IMG/VR virus record: IMGVR_UViG_3300033149_006202
Coordinates: 1 to 21,355 of that record
Length of the DNA: 21,355 nucleotides
Reading direction: 5' to 3' (one strand)
DNA from: a virus
Numbering within the stretch: the first letter of the stretch is position 1; each line of letters starts with the position of its first letter. Under the pieces are notes generated by a model. That model saw only the letters and a program-made list of their open reading frames with translations, did no database searches and was not told the DNA's origin. This document shows positions 6,539 through 12,963 of the stretch, piece by piece. A program made the translations under genes and the position numbers.

Positions 6539-6931
6539 ATGGAAGGAGTAACAATTGCGAAGGTGATTACTTTGTTACTGTGTGTTGTGCTCTTAGTGGG
6601 ATGTGCTGCTCGCATGAAAGGCCTCACCAAGAGCTATGACAAGTTTATGAAACAAGCCGATAGGCTTGCTGCTGTGCTGTGCTCGCACAGCGAGTTCTCG
6701 GTCTGCTACTGGAAGGCAGCTCTCGGAGATGACGTTAGCAAAATGCCTGCCGAAGCTATGGAAATCCTCAGCGAAATCGAGACGACCATTAAAGGTCGTA
6801 AGGTCGAGGACCTTACGGAGTGCGAAAAGGGTAAGCTATTGGGCTTGTGGCAGCGGTTTGGCCAGCTCGTAGGTAAAGATGTTATCAAGCGTGTTGTTCC
6901 GTTCATGATGAAGTTTGCGGGAGCACTGTAA
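6539..6931 (+). CDS. Small phage lipoprotein
   Basis: 130 residues; I chose the ATG at 6539 because GGAGG (6526-6530) lies 8 nt upstream and the signal peptide then starts at the N-terminus; the ATG at 6521 has no such site. Residues 5-21 are hydrophobic and end in Leu-Val-Gly-Cys (19-22), a good lipobox, so Cys22 would be lipidated after signal peptidase II cleavage. The mature part is helical with three further Cys and an amphipathic C-terminus. Such proteins in phage are outer-membrane spanin subunits or superinfection-exclusion lipoproteins; neither is proven. A perfect 9-bp stem (6797-6817) and a 7-bp stem (6676-6691) lie inside. The stop shares a base with the next ATG (TAATG). Confidence 0.8.
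   Translation: MEGVTIAKVITLLLCVVLLVGCAARMKGLTKSYDKFMKQADRLAAVLCSHSEFSVCYWKAALGDDVSKMPAEAMEILSEIETTIKGRKVEDLTECEKGKLLGLWQRFGQLVGKDVIKRVVPFMMKFAGAL
6797..6817. repeat. Perfect 9-bp stem-loop in the lipoprotein gene
   Basis: CGTAAGGTC, loop GAG, GACCTTACG. The longest perfect small-loop stem seen in the window, wholly inside coding sequence, with no T-tract, so not a terminator. Confidence 0.9.
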
Positions 6932-7092
6932 TGACGTGGAAGGAGTTCAAGGAGAAAGTCGACGAACGATTGGCGAAGCTTGGGATTGACGAGAACGTCA
7001 ATGTCTGCTGGATTGATGTAGTGCTGTATAGCACTGACGAGATAGATATTGAATATGTCAAGGACGAAGACTGTATTAGGGTGATAGACTGA
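6931..7092 (+). CDS. Small hypothetical protein (53 aa)
   Basis: ATG at 6931 overlaps the previous stop by one base (TAATG), and its own stop TGA (7090-7092) overlaps the next ATG by one base (TGATG), a tight translational relay. The product begins Met-Thr-Trp-Lys-Glu-Phe-Lys-Glu-Lys-Val and is acidic, with a helix then one or two strands (Val-Cys-Trp-Ile-Asp-Val-Val-Leu-Tyr) and an Asp/Glu-rich end. Short proteins of this style are common in phage genomes, without known function. The start-stop overlaps on both sides are the main evidence that it is real. A perfect ATTGACG-AGAA-CGTCAAT stem is at 6985-7002. Confidence 0.75.
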   Translation: MTWKEFKEKVDERLAKLGIDENVNVCWIDVVLYSTDEIDIEYVKDEDCIRVID

Positions 7093-7277
7093 TGGACGAA
7101 GTCTTTGCGAAAGCGATGGAGTTTGTAAAACTGCTTAAGCAGTGGGTCCTAGAAGCTAGAACCAGGTGTCATGAGACTGAAAGTCCTGAAGAGTGCTGCG
7201 AAGCAGCGGAGCAGCTCATTAAGCTGATAGAGAAGTTTGAGAAGTTAATGGAATTAAGGTGGGGCGTCAAAATTTGA
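7092..7277 (+). CDS. Small helical (coiled-coil) protein
   Basis: 61 residues, nearly all predicted helix, with heptad-like Leu/Ile spacing in the second half (Leu-Ile-Lys-Leu-Ile-Glu-Lys-Phe-Glu-Lys-Leu) and a Cys-Cys pair after Glu-Ser-Pro-Glu-Glu. There is no membrane span. It is translationally coupled to the gene upstream. Its stop codon TGA (7275-7277) lies inside motif copy 4. A 14-bp perfect palindrome ACTGCTTAAGCAGT sits at 7130-7143. Function unknown; a partner of the neighbouring lipoprotein or membrane protein is possible. Confidence 0.7.
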   Translation: MDEVFAKAMEFVKLLKQWVLEARTRCHETESPEECCEAAEQLIKLIEKFEKLMELRWGVKI

Positions 7278-7287
7278 CGTTTCTTGG
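7266..7287 (+). promoter_or_regulatory. Dispersed palindromic element, copy 4
   Basis: GTCAAAATTTGAC (7266-7278), a perfect palindrome with one central base, then GTTTCTTGG (one extra T compared with the other copies). It contains the stop codon of the gene before it and runs into the GGAGG of the gene after it. Confidence 0.7.
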
Positions 7288-7295
7288 AGGCGAAG

Positions 7296-7553
7296 ATGCA
7301 GTCCGAGAAAGAATGGAGGGATTTTAAGATGTGGGCCTCGAAGGCCAAGAGCGAGGAGGCCCTTAAGGTGGTAGCCGCCTTGGTGTGGATTGTCCAAGAC
7401 TTGAGAGATACACTCAAGTCGTTAGACGAACGACTTCATGCAATGGAGGAGAGATGTGGTAAACATCTTTGCAAGTGTGCTAGGCGTGGTAGTGAGCGTT
7501 CTGCTCACAATACTGTGCAGGGAAGTAATGGCGACCAAGAAGATGGTCGCTAA
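7296..7553 (+). CDS. Small helical protein, Cys-containing C-terminus
   Basis: 85 residues from the ATG at 7296 (GGAGG at 7286-7290); an in-frame TTG at 7284 lies within the motif and is less likely. Residues 1-52 form a charged amphipathic helix with a coiled-coil pattern (Val-Gln-Asp-Leu-Arg-Asp-Thr-Leu-Lys-Ser-Leu). The C-terminus has Cys-Gly-Lys-His-Leu-Cys-Lys-Cys, which could bind a metal, then a disordered polar tail. The last 98 nt also encode the start of the next gene in another frame, so the tail may be shaped by that overlap. A perfect AAGTCGTT-AGACG-AACGACTT stem is at 7416-7436. Unrecognised family. Confidence 0.7.
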   Translation: MQSEKEWRDFKMWASKAKSEEALKVVAALVWIVQDLRDTLKSLDERLHAMEERCGKHLCKCARRGSERSAHNTVQGSNGDQEDGR

Positions 7554-7644
7554 AATGAATGCAGAACTTGCTGAGTATAAGGTGCTCGTAGAGCATCGTC
7601 TGACGAGACTGGAAGCGAAAGTTTTTAACAGGGTGTGCAAATGA
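7456..7644 (+). CDS. Single-TM small protein (holin-like candidate)
   Basis: 62 residues from GTG at 7456, with GGAGGA at 7445-7450; an upstream in-frame ATG (7438) would add six residues without a good binding site. Residues 2-21 are one transmembrane helix (Val-Leu-Gly-Val-Val-Val-Ser-Val-Leu-Leu), followed by a basic, heptad-patterned coiled coil to the end. Size and plan (N-terminal TM, charged helix) fit small holin- or XhlA-like phage membrane proteins, but many small phage proteins look like this. It overlaps the previous gene by 98 nt and the portal gene by 4 nt (ATGA). With the upstream lipoprotein it forms the only membrane-directed group in the window. Confidence 0.65.
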   Translation: MVNIFASVLGVVVSVLLTILCREVMATKKMVAKMNAELAEYKVLVEHRLTRLEAKVFNRVCK

Positions 7645-9485
7645 ACGAAGTTGCTGAAAGCGGAATAAAGCAGCATCACCGAAGCGGAGCTTCGCAGAGC
7701 GAGGAGGAACTCCTCGAGAAGTTGCGGGAGTGGCTGCGAGAGGCAGAACGCTCCACGCCCGAGACGAGGTGGCGTGAAGAAGCAGAGGAGGACTATGACT
7801 TCTATGCTGGAAGACAGGACAAACCTGAAGTGCGACAAGCACTTATTGCACAGAAACGCCCTGTTACGGTGTATAACGAAGTTAAGCCTCGGATAGACAA
7901 GCTCGTTGGCTTGGCAGCCCAAATACGGCGGACACCGAAGGTGTTCCCCGTAACAAAGGAAGATGAGCCTCTGGCTGAATTGATAAACGGAGTTTTCAAA
8001 CACTTTCGCTATCACACGAAAGCTTCCCGAAGGGAGATGGAATGCTTTGAGCATGCTGTGAAAAGCGGACGGAGTTTCCTCTACTTTTATGTGGATACAA
8101 GCAATCCTTTTGAACCGCAGATTAAGTGCAAGAGGCTACCAGGACGGGATGTCCTGGTGGACCCAGATTGCTACGATTATGACATAAACGAGGCGAGATA
8201 CGTGTTCATATCTCGGTGGTTTACCGAGGAAGAAATTAAAGCGTATTGGGACAGGTTTGATGCTGACGCTATCAGGATGTTTGATACTGACCTCAGCTAC
8301 TACACGCCGACTTATTTCAATGAGAGCAAGAAATTGTATAGGCTCGTAGAGTGTTGGTATAAGAAGCCCGAGAGGGCTGTCTGGTTTGTCAATCCGATAA
8401 CAGGACGTCCTGAGCACTTGACGAGGGCTCAGTGGCGTGACTTTGTAAAACGGCTTCGGGAGGGTATCACTCTCCCTGACGGGAGAGTCTGGCGAGGCGA
8501 CCCGCCAACAGCTGTTGAGAGTGTGATGCAAGTCCCTTATTATGCTATATTTTCTGGCAATGTGCTCCTCGAGCACGGGAGGTCGCCGTATAAGTGGCAC
8601 GGCTATCCGATTGTCCTCTTCGGAGGTTACAAAGATGAAAACGAGAACAGGTATATGAGTGCAATTGAGATGATGAAAGACCCGCAGAGGGCCCTGAACA
8701 CAATGCGGCGTCAGTTGTCGCATTTGTTGCAGACTGCCCCGAAGGGCATCTTGATGCATGAGATAGATGCGATTCTCAATGTGGATGAGTATGACAAACA
8801 CAGCAGCGAGCCGAATTTCAGACTCATACTTAACAGAGGTGGCCTTGGTCGTGTCAAGTTCAGCGAACAGCCACAGATAAGCCCGATTTACGGGCAGCTG
8901 GATGCCCAATATAGGCAGAGCATTGTGGATGTCAGTGGCATCCAAGATGTCTTGATGGGAAAGCAAACGGGGACCAGGGAGCCTGGCGTTACTGCAAGAA
9001 TGCGGCTTGAAAGCAATATAGCTGTGCTATACATCTTGTTCGCAAACTTCAGGGATGCTAGGCTGCAGGGCGGAGAGCTTTTGCTCTCGCTTGTGCAGCA
9101 ATATGTAACATATCCTATGGTAATACGGATGGAAGGGGCGAAGGGAGCACAGCTTGTTGAGATAAACACACAGCTCAATCCGCAGATTGAGGGTTTCAAC
9201 GATATATCTGCAGGCAAGTTTGACTTGCGGATTGATGAGGAAGCTGAAGACGTGACGATGCGGAGAGAGATTGCGAATATGCTCATGGAATATGCTCATA
9301 ATGCTCCAGATGCAATTCCGCCTGAAATCATTCTTGAATACATGGACGTGCCCTTCACAGTGAAGGCACAGGTGCAGCAATACAATGAGGCCAGGATTGA
9401 GCGAGAGATGATGCTCAGAATGGCTGAGATTAAGGCTAAGGAGGCTAAAGATGGCAGACGTAAAACAAACACCGCAAGGCGATGA
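7641..9485 (+). CDS. Portal protein, P22-like
   Basis: 614 residues from the ATG at 7641, overlapping the previous stop by 4 nt. The region from about residue 30 (Glu-Asp-Tyr-Asp-Phe-Tyr-Ala-Gly-Arg-Gln) through Lys-Arg-Pro-Val-Thr-Val-Tyr-Asn-Glu-Val-Lys-Pro, then Gly-Arg-Ser-Phe-Leu-Tyr-Phe-Tyr-Val-Asp and Arg-Asp-Val-Leu-Val-Asp-Pro-Asp, matches the conserved portal core of the P22-type family. The C-terminal 70 residues are a charged helix, as in portals with a barrel or crown. The ring of portals occupies one capsid vertex, docks TerL during packaging and then carries the tail adaptor. Length is within the range of the family. It precedes the scaffold and coat genes in the usual order. 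Confidence 0.92.
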   Translation: MNEVAESGIKQHHRSGASQSEEELLEKLREWLREAERSTPETRWREEAEEDYDFYAGRQDKPEVRQALIAQKRPVTVYNEVKPRIDKLVGLAAQIRRTPKVFPVTKEDEPLAELINGVFKHFRYHTKASRREMECFEHAVKSGRSFLYFYVDTSNPFEPQIKCKRLPGRDVLVDPDCYDYDINEARYVFISRWFTEEEIKAYWDRFDADAIRMFDTDLSYYTPTYFNESKKLYRLVECWYKKPERAVWFVNPITGRPEHLTRAQWRDFVKRLREGITLPDGRVWRGDPPTAVESVMQVPYYAIFSGNVLLEHGRSPYKWHGYPIVLFGGYKDENENRYMSAIEMMKDPQRALNTMRRQLSHLLQTAPKGILMHEIDAILNVDEYDKHSSEPNFRLILNRGGLGRVKFSEQPQISPIYGQLDAQYRQSIVDVSGIQDVLMGKQTGTREPGVTARMRLESNIAVLYILFANFRDARLQGGELLLSLVQQYVTYPMVIRMEGAKGAQLVEINTQLNPQIEGFNDISAGKFDLRIDEEAEDVTMRREIANMLMEYAHNAPDAIPPEIILEYMDVPFTVKAQVQQYNEARIEREMMLRMAEIKAKEAKDGRRKTNTARR

Positions 9486-10266
9486 AGACCCTAGGAACCT
9501 TGAGGGTGTGACCACCGACCCTGATGAGGGTAAAGGTGATGAAGGTGCTGTAGACGAGGGTCAAACACAGGAGCCCGAAGGGCAGGAAGGGCAAAAGCCC
9601 GAGGAGGGCGGCGAGCCCTCTGTTGAGGAGCTACTGGCACAACGTGACGCAGAAGTGCGGGAATTAAGAGCACTCCTGCGTGAGCAGAAGCGTGAGATGA
9701 CCGAGCTCCGTATGCAGATGCAGGGCACTAGCAAAGCCCTGAAAGAGGCTGGCGTCCTCGATGAGGGAGAGGAGGATGAGGAGCAGAAGAAGCTGTTGCA
9801 ACGGCAGGAAGCCCTGCGTGCACAGCAATTGGAGACGATGTTGGAGATGATGAGATTAAATCCGAAATACGAAGATGTGGACGAAGTCGTCTCGCAAGAG
9901 CACTTCGACGATATGGTGGAAGCTATGGCTGAAGTATATGCCGAGCGGACTGGTGTGTCGAAGGGCGAAGCTGTGATGGCTGTCGAAGACTGGATTTGGA
10001 GTCAGCCAAATCCGTATAAACTGATGTATACACAGATAAAGCAGTATCATCCAGACTATGCTAAGCAGGACAAAGGCCCTGGGCCAAAAGGCCGAGAACC
10101 GAAAGAGCCTGCGAAAGCTCCATCCAGTATACAAGGTATGGCTGGTGGAGGTGGTGCGGATGCAGCTGGATGGACTGCAGCTAAAATTGATGCATTACCC
10201 GAGGACGAGCTGGACAAAGTCCCTCGGGATGTATATGCACTGTATCTACAGGGAAAGTTGAGATAG
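9451..10266 (+). CDS. Capsid scaffolding protein
   Basis: 271 residues; ATG at 9451 with GGAGG before it, overlapping the portal gene by 35 nt. The first 55 residues are extremely acidic and low in complexity (Asp, Glu, Gly, Gln, Pro), followed by a Glu/Arg/Leu-rich coiled coil (about 58-135), a helical segment, a Gly/Pro/Lys linker (about 208-240) and a C-terminal helix-turn-helix-like end that would bind coat protein. There is no enzyme motif. The composition, coiled coil and place between portal and coat identify a scaffold that guides coat assembly and leaves before packaging. A perfect GGATTTGG-AGTCAG-CCAAATCC stem is at 9992-10013. Confidence 0.85.
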   Translation: MADVKQTPQGDEDPRNLEGVTTDPDEGKGDEGAVDEGQTQEPEGQEGQKPEEGGEPSVEELLAQRDAEVRELRALLREQKREMTELRMQMQGTSKALKEAGVLDEGEEDEEQKKLLQRQEALRAQQLETMLEMMRLNPKYEDVDEVVSQEHFDDMVEAMAEVYAERTGVSKGEAVMAVEDWIWSQPNPYKLMYTQIKQYHPDYAKQDKGPGPKGREPKEPAKAPSSIQGMAGGGGADAAGWTAAKIDALPEDELDKVPRDVYALYLQGKLR

Positions 10267-10282
10267 TGAGGAGGAGGTAGAA

Positions 10283-11341
10283 ATGGCAGAGACTGTATTT
10301 CTGACAAATGACCCGTTGACTAGGAAGCGTTGGGCAAAAGACCTTTTTGCTATATTGCTTCCAGCGACGGAAATCAACGACTTAGTTGGCACGGACACAA
10401 AGTCTATTATCCAGCAAAGGAAGGAACTCGCTAAGGGCGAGGGTGATACTATTACCTTTGGTATCCGTTTGCCTTTGCAGGGTGAAGGTGTTGTTGGGAG
10501 AGACCCGATTGAAGGAAAGGAAGAGGCACTGCGTTTTAGGCACTTTAAGTGCACGATTGAAGAACTCAACCACGCTGTGGAAACTGGTGGTCGGATGGAG
10601 GAACAGAGAGTTCCTTATGACTTAATGAGAGAAGGACGTGATGCCTTGCAAGAGTGGTGGGCTGACAAGCTGAGTGACCTTGCATTTGCTCATCTGTGCG
10701 GCGACACTTCGTTTAGAATTGCAGGCAAGACCCTTGGTCAAGACCCCGTAGACCCTGATGATGAGCATTGGCTCAAAGTGAACGACGTAGCTACCGAGGG
10801 TGCTATGACCAGTGCAGATGTGTTGGACTTGTCCTTCCTGGACAGGATGAAGCAGCGGGCTGAAATGCCTGTTGGAGACAAGTGCTACAAAGTGCGTCCT
10901 CTTGTGATAAACGGCAAGAAGTATTACAGGGTCATTCTTCACACCTACGTGTTTGACGCCTTGCGTCAGAACACTAATGTGGGTCAGTGGGGTGACTTGA
11001 TTAGGGCCGCTGGCAAGTTGCAAATCCCCAATGTGGAGATAGAGTATAACGGGATGCTCGTCTCCAAATCCGAGAGGATTAGGCAAGTTGTGAAGGACAG
11101 CACTGACCCAAGAGCAGGTGTGTATAGAAATATCTTGCTTGGGTGTCAGGCTGCGGTGCTTGCCTGGGGCGGAGCTGGCGAGAGCAAGAGCACGACACTG
11201 TCGTTTGTGCCTTATCAGACAGATGCCAAGAGGTTCATGAACATAAGAGGCGGTGGAATTCTTGGTATTAAGAAAGTGAGGTTTGAAGGCCACGACTTCG
11301 GAGTGATTACTGGGTCTAGCTGGGGAGCACCATTATCGTAA
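10283..11341 (+). CDS. Major capsid protein, N4-gp56 family
   Basis: 352 residues; ATG at 10283 after a GAGGAGGAGGT site. Diagnostic of this HK97-fold family (DUF4043/N4-gp56) are Gly-Asp-Thr-Ile-Thr-Phe (54-59) with Arg-Leu-Pro-Leu-Gln-Gly-Glu-Gly-Val (62-70), Glu-Gly-Lys-Glu-Glu-Ala-Leu (78-84), His-Ala-Val-Glu-Thr-Gly-Gly-Arg-Met (97-105) and Gln-Arg-Val-Pro-Tyr-Asp-Leu (108-114). The C-terminal part with Trp-Gly-Gly-Ala-Gly-Glu and Gly-Ile-Lys-Lys is also typical. It forms the icosahedral shell. The family differs from P22 coat, so the head combines this coat with a P22-like portal. This gene has fewer perfect hairpins than its neighbours. Confidence 0.93.
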   Translation: MAETVFLTNDPLTRKRWAKDLFAILLPATEINDLVGTDTKSIIQQRKELAKGEGDTITFGIRLPLQGEGVVGRDPIEGKEEALRFRHFKCTIEELNHAVETGGRMEEQRVPYDLMREGRDALQEWWADKLSDLAFAHLCGDTSFRIAGKTLGQDPVDPDDEHWLKVNDVATEGAMTSADVLDLSFLDRMKQRAEMPVGDKCYKVRPLVINGKKYYRVILHTYVFDALRQNTNVGQWGDLIRAAGKLQIPNVEIEYNGMLVSKSERIRQVVKDSTDPRAGVYRNILLGCQAAVLAWGGAGESKSTTLSFVPYQTDAKRFMNIRGGGILGIKKVRFEGHDFGVITGSSWGAPLS

Positions 11342-11353
11342 GGGAGGTTCGTT

Positions 11354-11761
11354 ATGGCAACTGATTTATATACACATGCTTTTGCTGATAATCTGCGGCT
11401 GGCCAAGAGCAAGAGGCTGGCCGCTCCAGCCGACGGGACGTATAATCTCATTCGTTTGCCAAGATATGCATTTGTGAAGGCAGTGTGGCTCTGGGTTGTC
11501 ACAGCCTACACAGGGACAAGCCCTTCTGTCACAGTGGGCTTCATCGGAAACGGTGAAACTGCAGACCCCGATGCTTTCTTGACAAACACTGAGAGTGCCC
11601 CTAAGACAGCTGGGATGAAAATCTCGCTTGGTGGCACAGCTGCTTGTGCTGCTGGCAAGTATTTCGCAGACGGCTCTGGTGCAATTACCCTCACTACGGG
11701 TAAGGACGATGGTAGTGCTGGTGTCGTCTATGTATTTGCAGACTACACGGTAATTTGCTGA
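11354..11761 (+). CDS. Putative head decoration protein
   Basis: 135 residues; ATG at 11354 with GGGAGG upstream. The sequence alternates beta strands and Gly/Ala/Thr-rich loops (Thr-Ser-Pro-Ser-Val-Thr-Val-Gly-Phe, later Gly-Ser-Gly-Ala-Ile-Thr-Leu-Thr-Thr-Gly) with no charge clusters or membrane segment. Directly after the coat gene this is the usual place of a capsid decoration or cement protein. The next gene has the same plan (a strand with Gly-Thr/Ser-Pro-x-Val/Ile-x-Val/Ile-Gly near the middle and a strand-rich end), so the two may be paralogues. Confidence 0.65.
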   Translation: MATDLYTHAFADNLRLAKSKRLAAPADGTYNLIRLPRYAFVKAVWLWVVTAYTGTSPSVTVGFIGNGETADPDAFLTNTESAPKTAGMKISLGGTAACAAGKYFADGSGAITLTTGKDDGSAGVVYVFADYTVIC

Positions 11762-11776
11762 GAGAGGAGGTAAAAG

Positions 11777-12304
11777 ATGGCAGTATTGGATACTGACTTA
11801 AGAAGGACTGATGAGAGGCACTATAAGAGGGTCAATCCTTTCTGGGTGCAGAGCAGTCCTTTCGGCTATGAGAACACAAACGAGAAGGTATTGCTGTTTG
11901 CTTTTCCAGCGGTGCTAGGGAACTATTTCCTGCATCAGTTTGTGCTGGAGGTTGAAGTAGCGTTTTCAGGTGGAACACCAACAATTGATATTGGCAAGTG
12001 CACTTTGGACGACCCGTCGGTCGACTTGACATACAGCAATCTCGACGAGGACTATTATATTGACAACACAGATGTAACAGAGGGCTCGGCTGGATACTAT
12101 ATGCCTGGCACGTCTTTAACGGAGGGAACGCCGAATACTGTGTCTGGAACAGTCTGGGCGAAAGCCCTTCGCGAGAACGATGTTGGAGCATTGATTGTCA
12201 AGGGTGCGGATACGGCTATGCCCGCAATCATCGCAACGCTGTCTAGTGGACTGACTGCTGGAAGGGCACGATTGTATATGCTGGTGAGCAGGATTGGAGT
12301 GTAA
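11777..12304 (+). CDS. Putative second head decoration protein
   Basis: 175 residues; ATG at 11777 with GGAGG. Beta-rich, with Val-Leu-Glu-Val-Glu-Val-Ala-Phe-Ser-Gly-Gly-Thr-Pro-Thr-Ile-Asp-Ile-Gly (about 54-71), a long acidic Asp/Tyr loop region (Asn-Leu-Asp-Glu-Asp-Tyr-Tyr-Ile-Asp) and a hydrophobic final strand (Ala-Arg-Leu-Tyr-Met-Leu-Val-Ser). The Gly-Thr-Pro-x-Ile-x-Ile-Gly segment matches Thr-Ser-Pro-x-Val-x-Val-Gly of the protein encoded just before. It is probably a surface or cement protein of the head. Its stop (12302-12304) abuts motif copy 5. Confidence 0.6.
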   Translation: MAVLDTDLRRTDERHYKRVNPFWVQSSPFGYENTNEKVLLFAFPAVLGNYFLHQFVLEVEVAFSGGTPTIDIGKCTLDDPSVDLTYSNLDEDYYIDNTDVTEGSAGYYMPGTSLTEGTPNTVSGTVWAKALRENDVGALIVKGADTAMPAIIATLSSGLTAGRARLYMLVSRIGV

Positions 12305-12340
12305 ATGTCAAAATTTGACTTTTCTGGTGATGTGCGATGA
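12305..12340 (+). other. Mini-ORF (11 codons) spanning motif copy 5
   Basis: ATG (12305) follows the previous stop directly (TAA-ATG), reads Met-Ser-Lys-Phe-Asp-Phe-Ser-Gly-Asp-Val-Arg, and stops with TGA at 12338-12340, overlapping the ATG of the adaptor gene (ATGA). This geometry would suit a coupling or leader peptide. It may equally be a by-product of the DNA motif, since three motif copies have no ATG. Confidence 0.3.
12307..12327 (+). promoter_or_regulatory. Dispersed palindromic element, copy 5
   Basis: GTCAAAATTTGAC (12307-12319), a perfect palindrome around one base, then TTTTCTGG. It lies 2 nt after a stop codon and 9 nt before the adaptor start. Confidence 0.7.
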
Positions 12341-12963
12341 ACCTGCAACAGCTCGTTGATGAAGTGATTGTTGTGCTGGACGACGATAGTGACGAAATCG
12401 TGTCTCGTATTCCTGACTGGATAAACGAGGCAATTGCGACTGCGGTTGAGCGGGCCGAAGTCCCTGGGTTTGGTGTCCTCAACAGCGTTGACACTGTGGT
12501 TGGGCAGGCTTACACGAGCCTGCCCTCGCAGTGCAGCCGTCTGCTGTATGTAGGCGATGGCGACGTGGAGCTCACGATAGTGACGCTTGAAGGGCTATTG
12601 GAGAGGTATCCAGGGATGGACGAGGAAGGTGATGTCGAAGTAGTAGCCGTTGATGGGGCAACGCTGTATTATCAGCCCATTCCTGCGGAAGCGCAGACAT
12701 TGACTGTGCTGTATAGGCGGAAGCCAGCCACGCTCGTAGAACCTGACGATGTCCCCGAAGGGATACCTGAAATGCTGCACCGAAAGGTGATTGTGCAGGG
12801 TGCAGCAGCAATCGGCTTTGGCCTTATCGAAGATGGTATCGAAGAAGGGAAGAAGGTCAATACAGCTGCAGCGATGATGCAGTTTGAGCAGGGACTGCAC
12901 GAGCTACAGGCTTGGGTCGAACGACGGCGAGTCCACAGACCTAGGTCTATCTGGAGGTATTGA
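12337..12963 (+). CDS. Head-tail adaptor, P22 gp4-like
   Basis: 208 residues; ATG at 12337 with a weak GGTGAT site. The N-terminus is a helical bundle starting Asn-Leu-Gln-Gln-Leu-Val-Asp-Glu-Val with Ile-Pro-Asp-Trp-Ile-Asn-Glu-Ala-Ile near residue 25-33, a pattern typical of phage adaptor proteins. A beta-rich middle (Leu-Tyr-Tyr-Gln-Pro-Ile-Pro, Leu-Tyr-Arg-Arg-Lys-Pro) and a C-terminal pair of helices (Arg-Lys-Val-Ile-Val-Gln-Gly-Ala-Ala-Ala-Ile, then Trp-Val-Glu-Arg-Arg-Arg) follow. It would bind under the portal ring and close the head after packaging. A perfect 9-bp stem (12502-12525) lies inside. The portal family and position make this more likely than a generic structural protein. 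Confidence 0.7.
   Translation: MNLQQLVDEVIVVLDDDSDEIVSRIPDWINEAIATAVERAEVPGFGVLNSVDTVVGQAYTSLPSQCSRLLYVGDGDVELTIVTLEGLLERYPGMDEEGDVEVVAVDGATLYYQPIPAEAQTLTVLYRRKPATLVEPDDVPEGIPEMLHRKVIVQGAAAIGFGLIEDGIEEGKKVNTAAAMMQFEQGLHELQAWVERRRVHRPRSIWRY
12502..12525. repeat. Perfect 9-bp stem-loop in the adaptor gene
   Basis: GGGCAGGCT, loop TACACG, AGCCTGCCC. Fully inside coding sequence, without a T-tract. Confidence 0.9.

Noticed and set aside
8136-8966. 276-codon minus-strand open frame inside the portal gene
   Set aside because: The plus-strand portal is strongly supported; the reverse frame has no family resemblance and no start signals.
7641-9485. Frameshift or truncation in the portal
   Set aside because: The frame is continuous over 614 codons with conserved blocks in the right order and a normal length.
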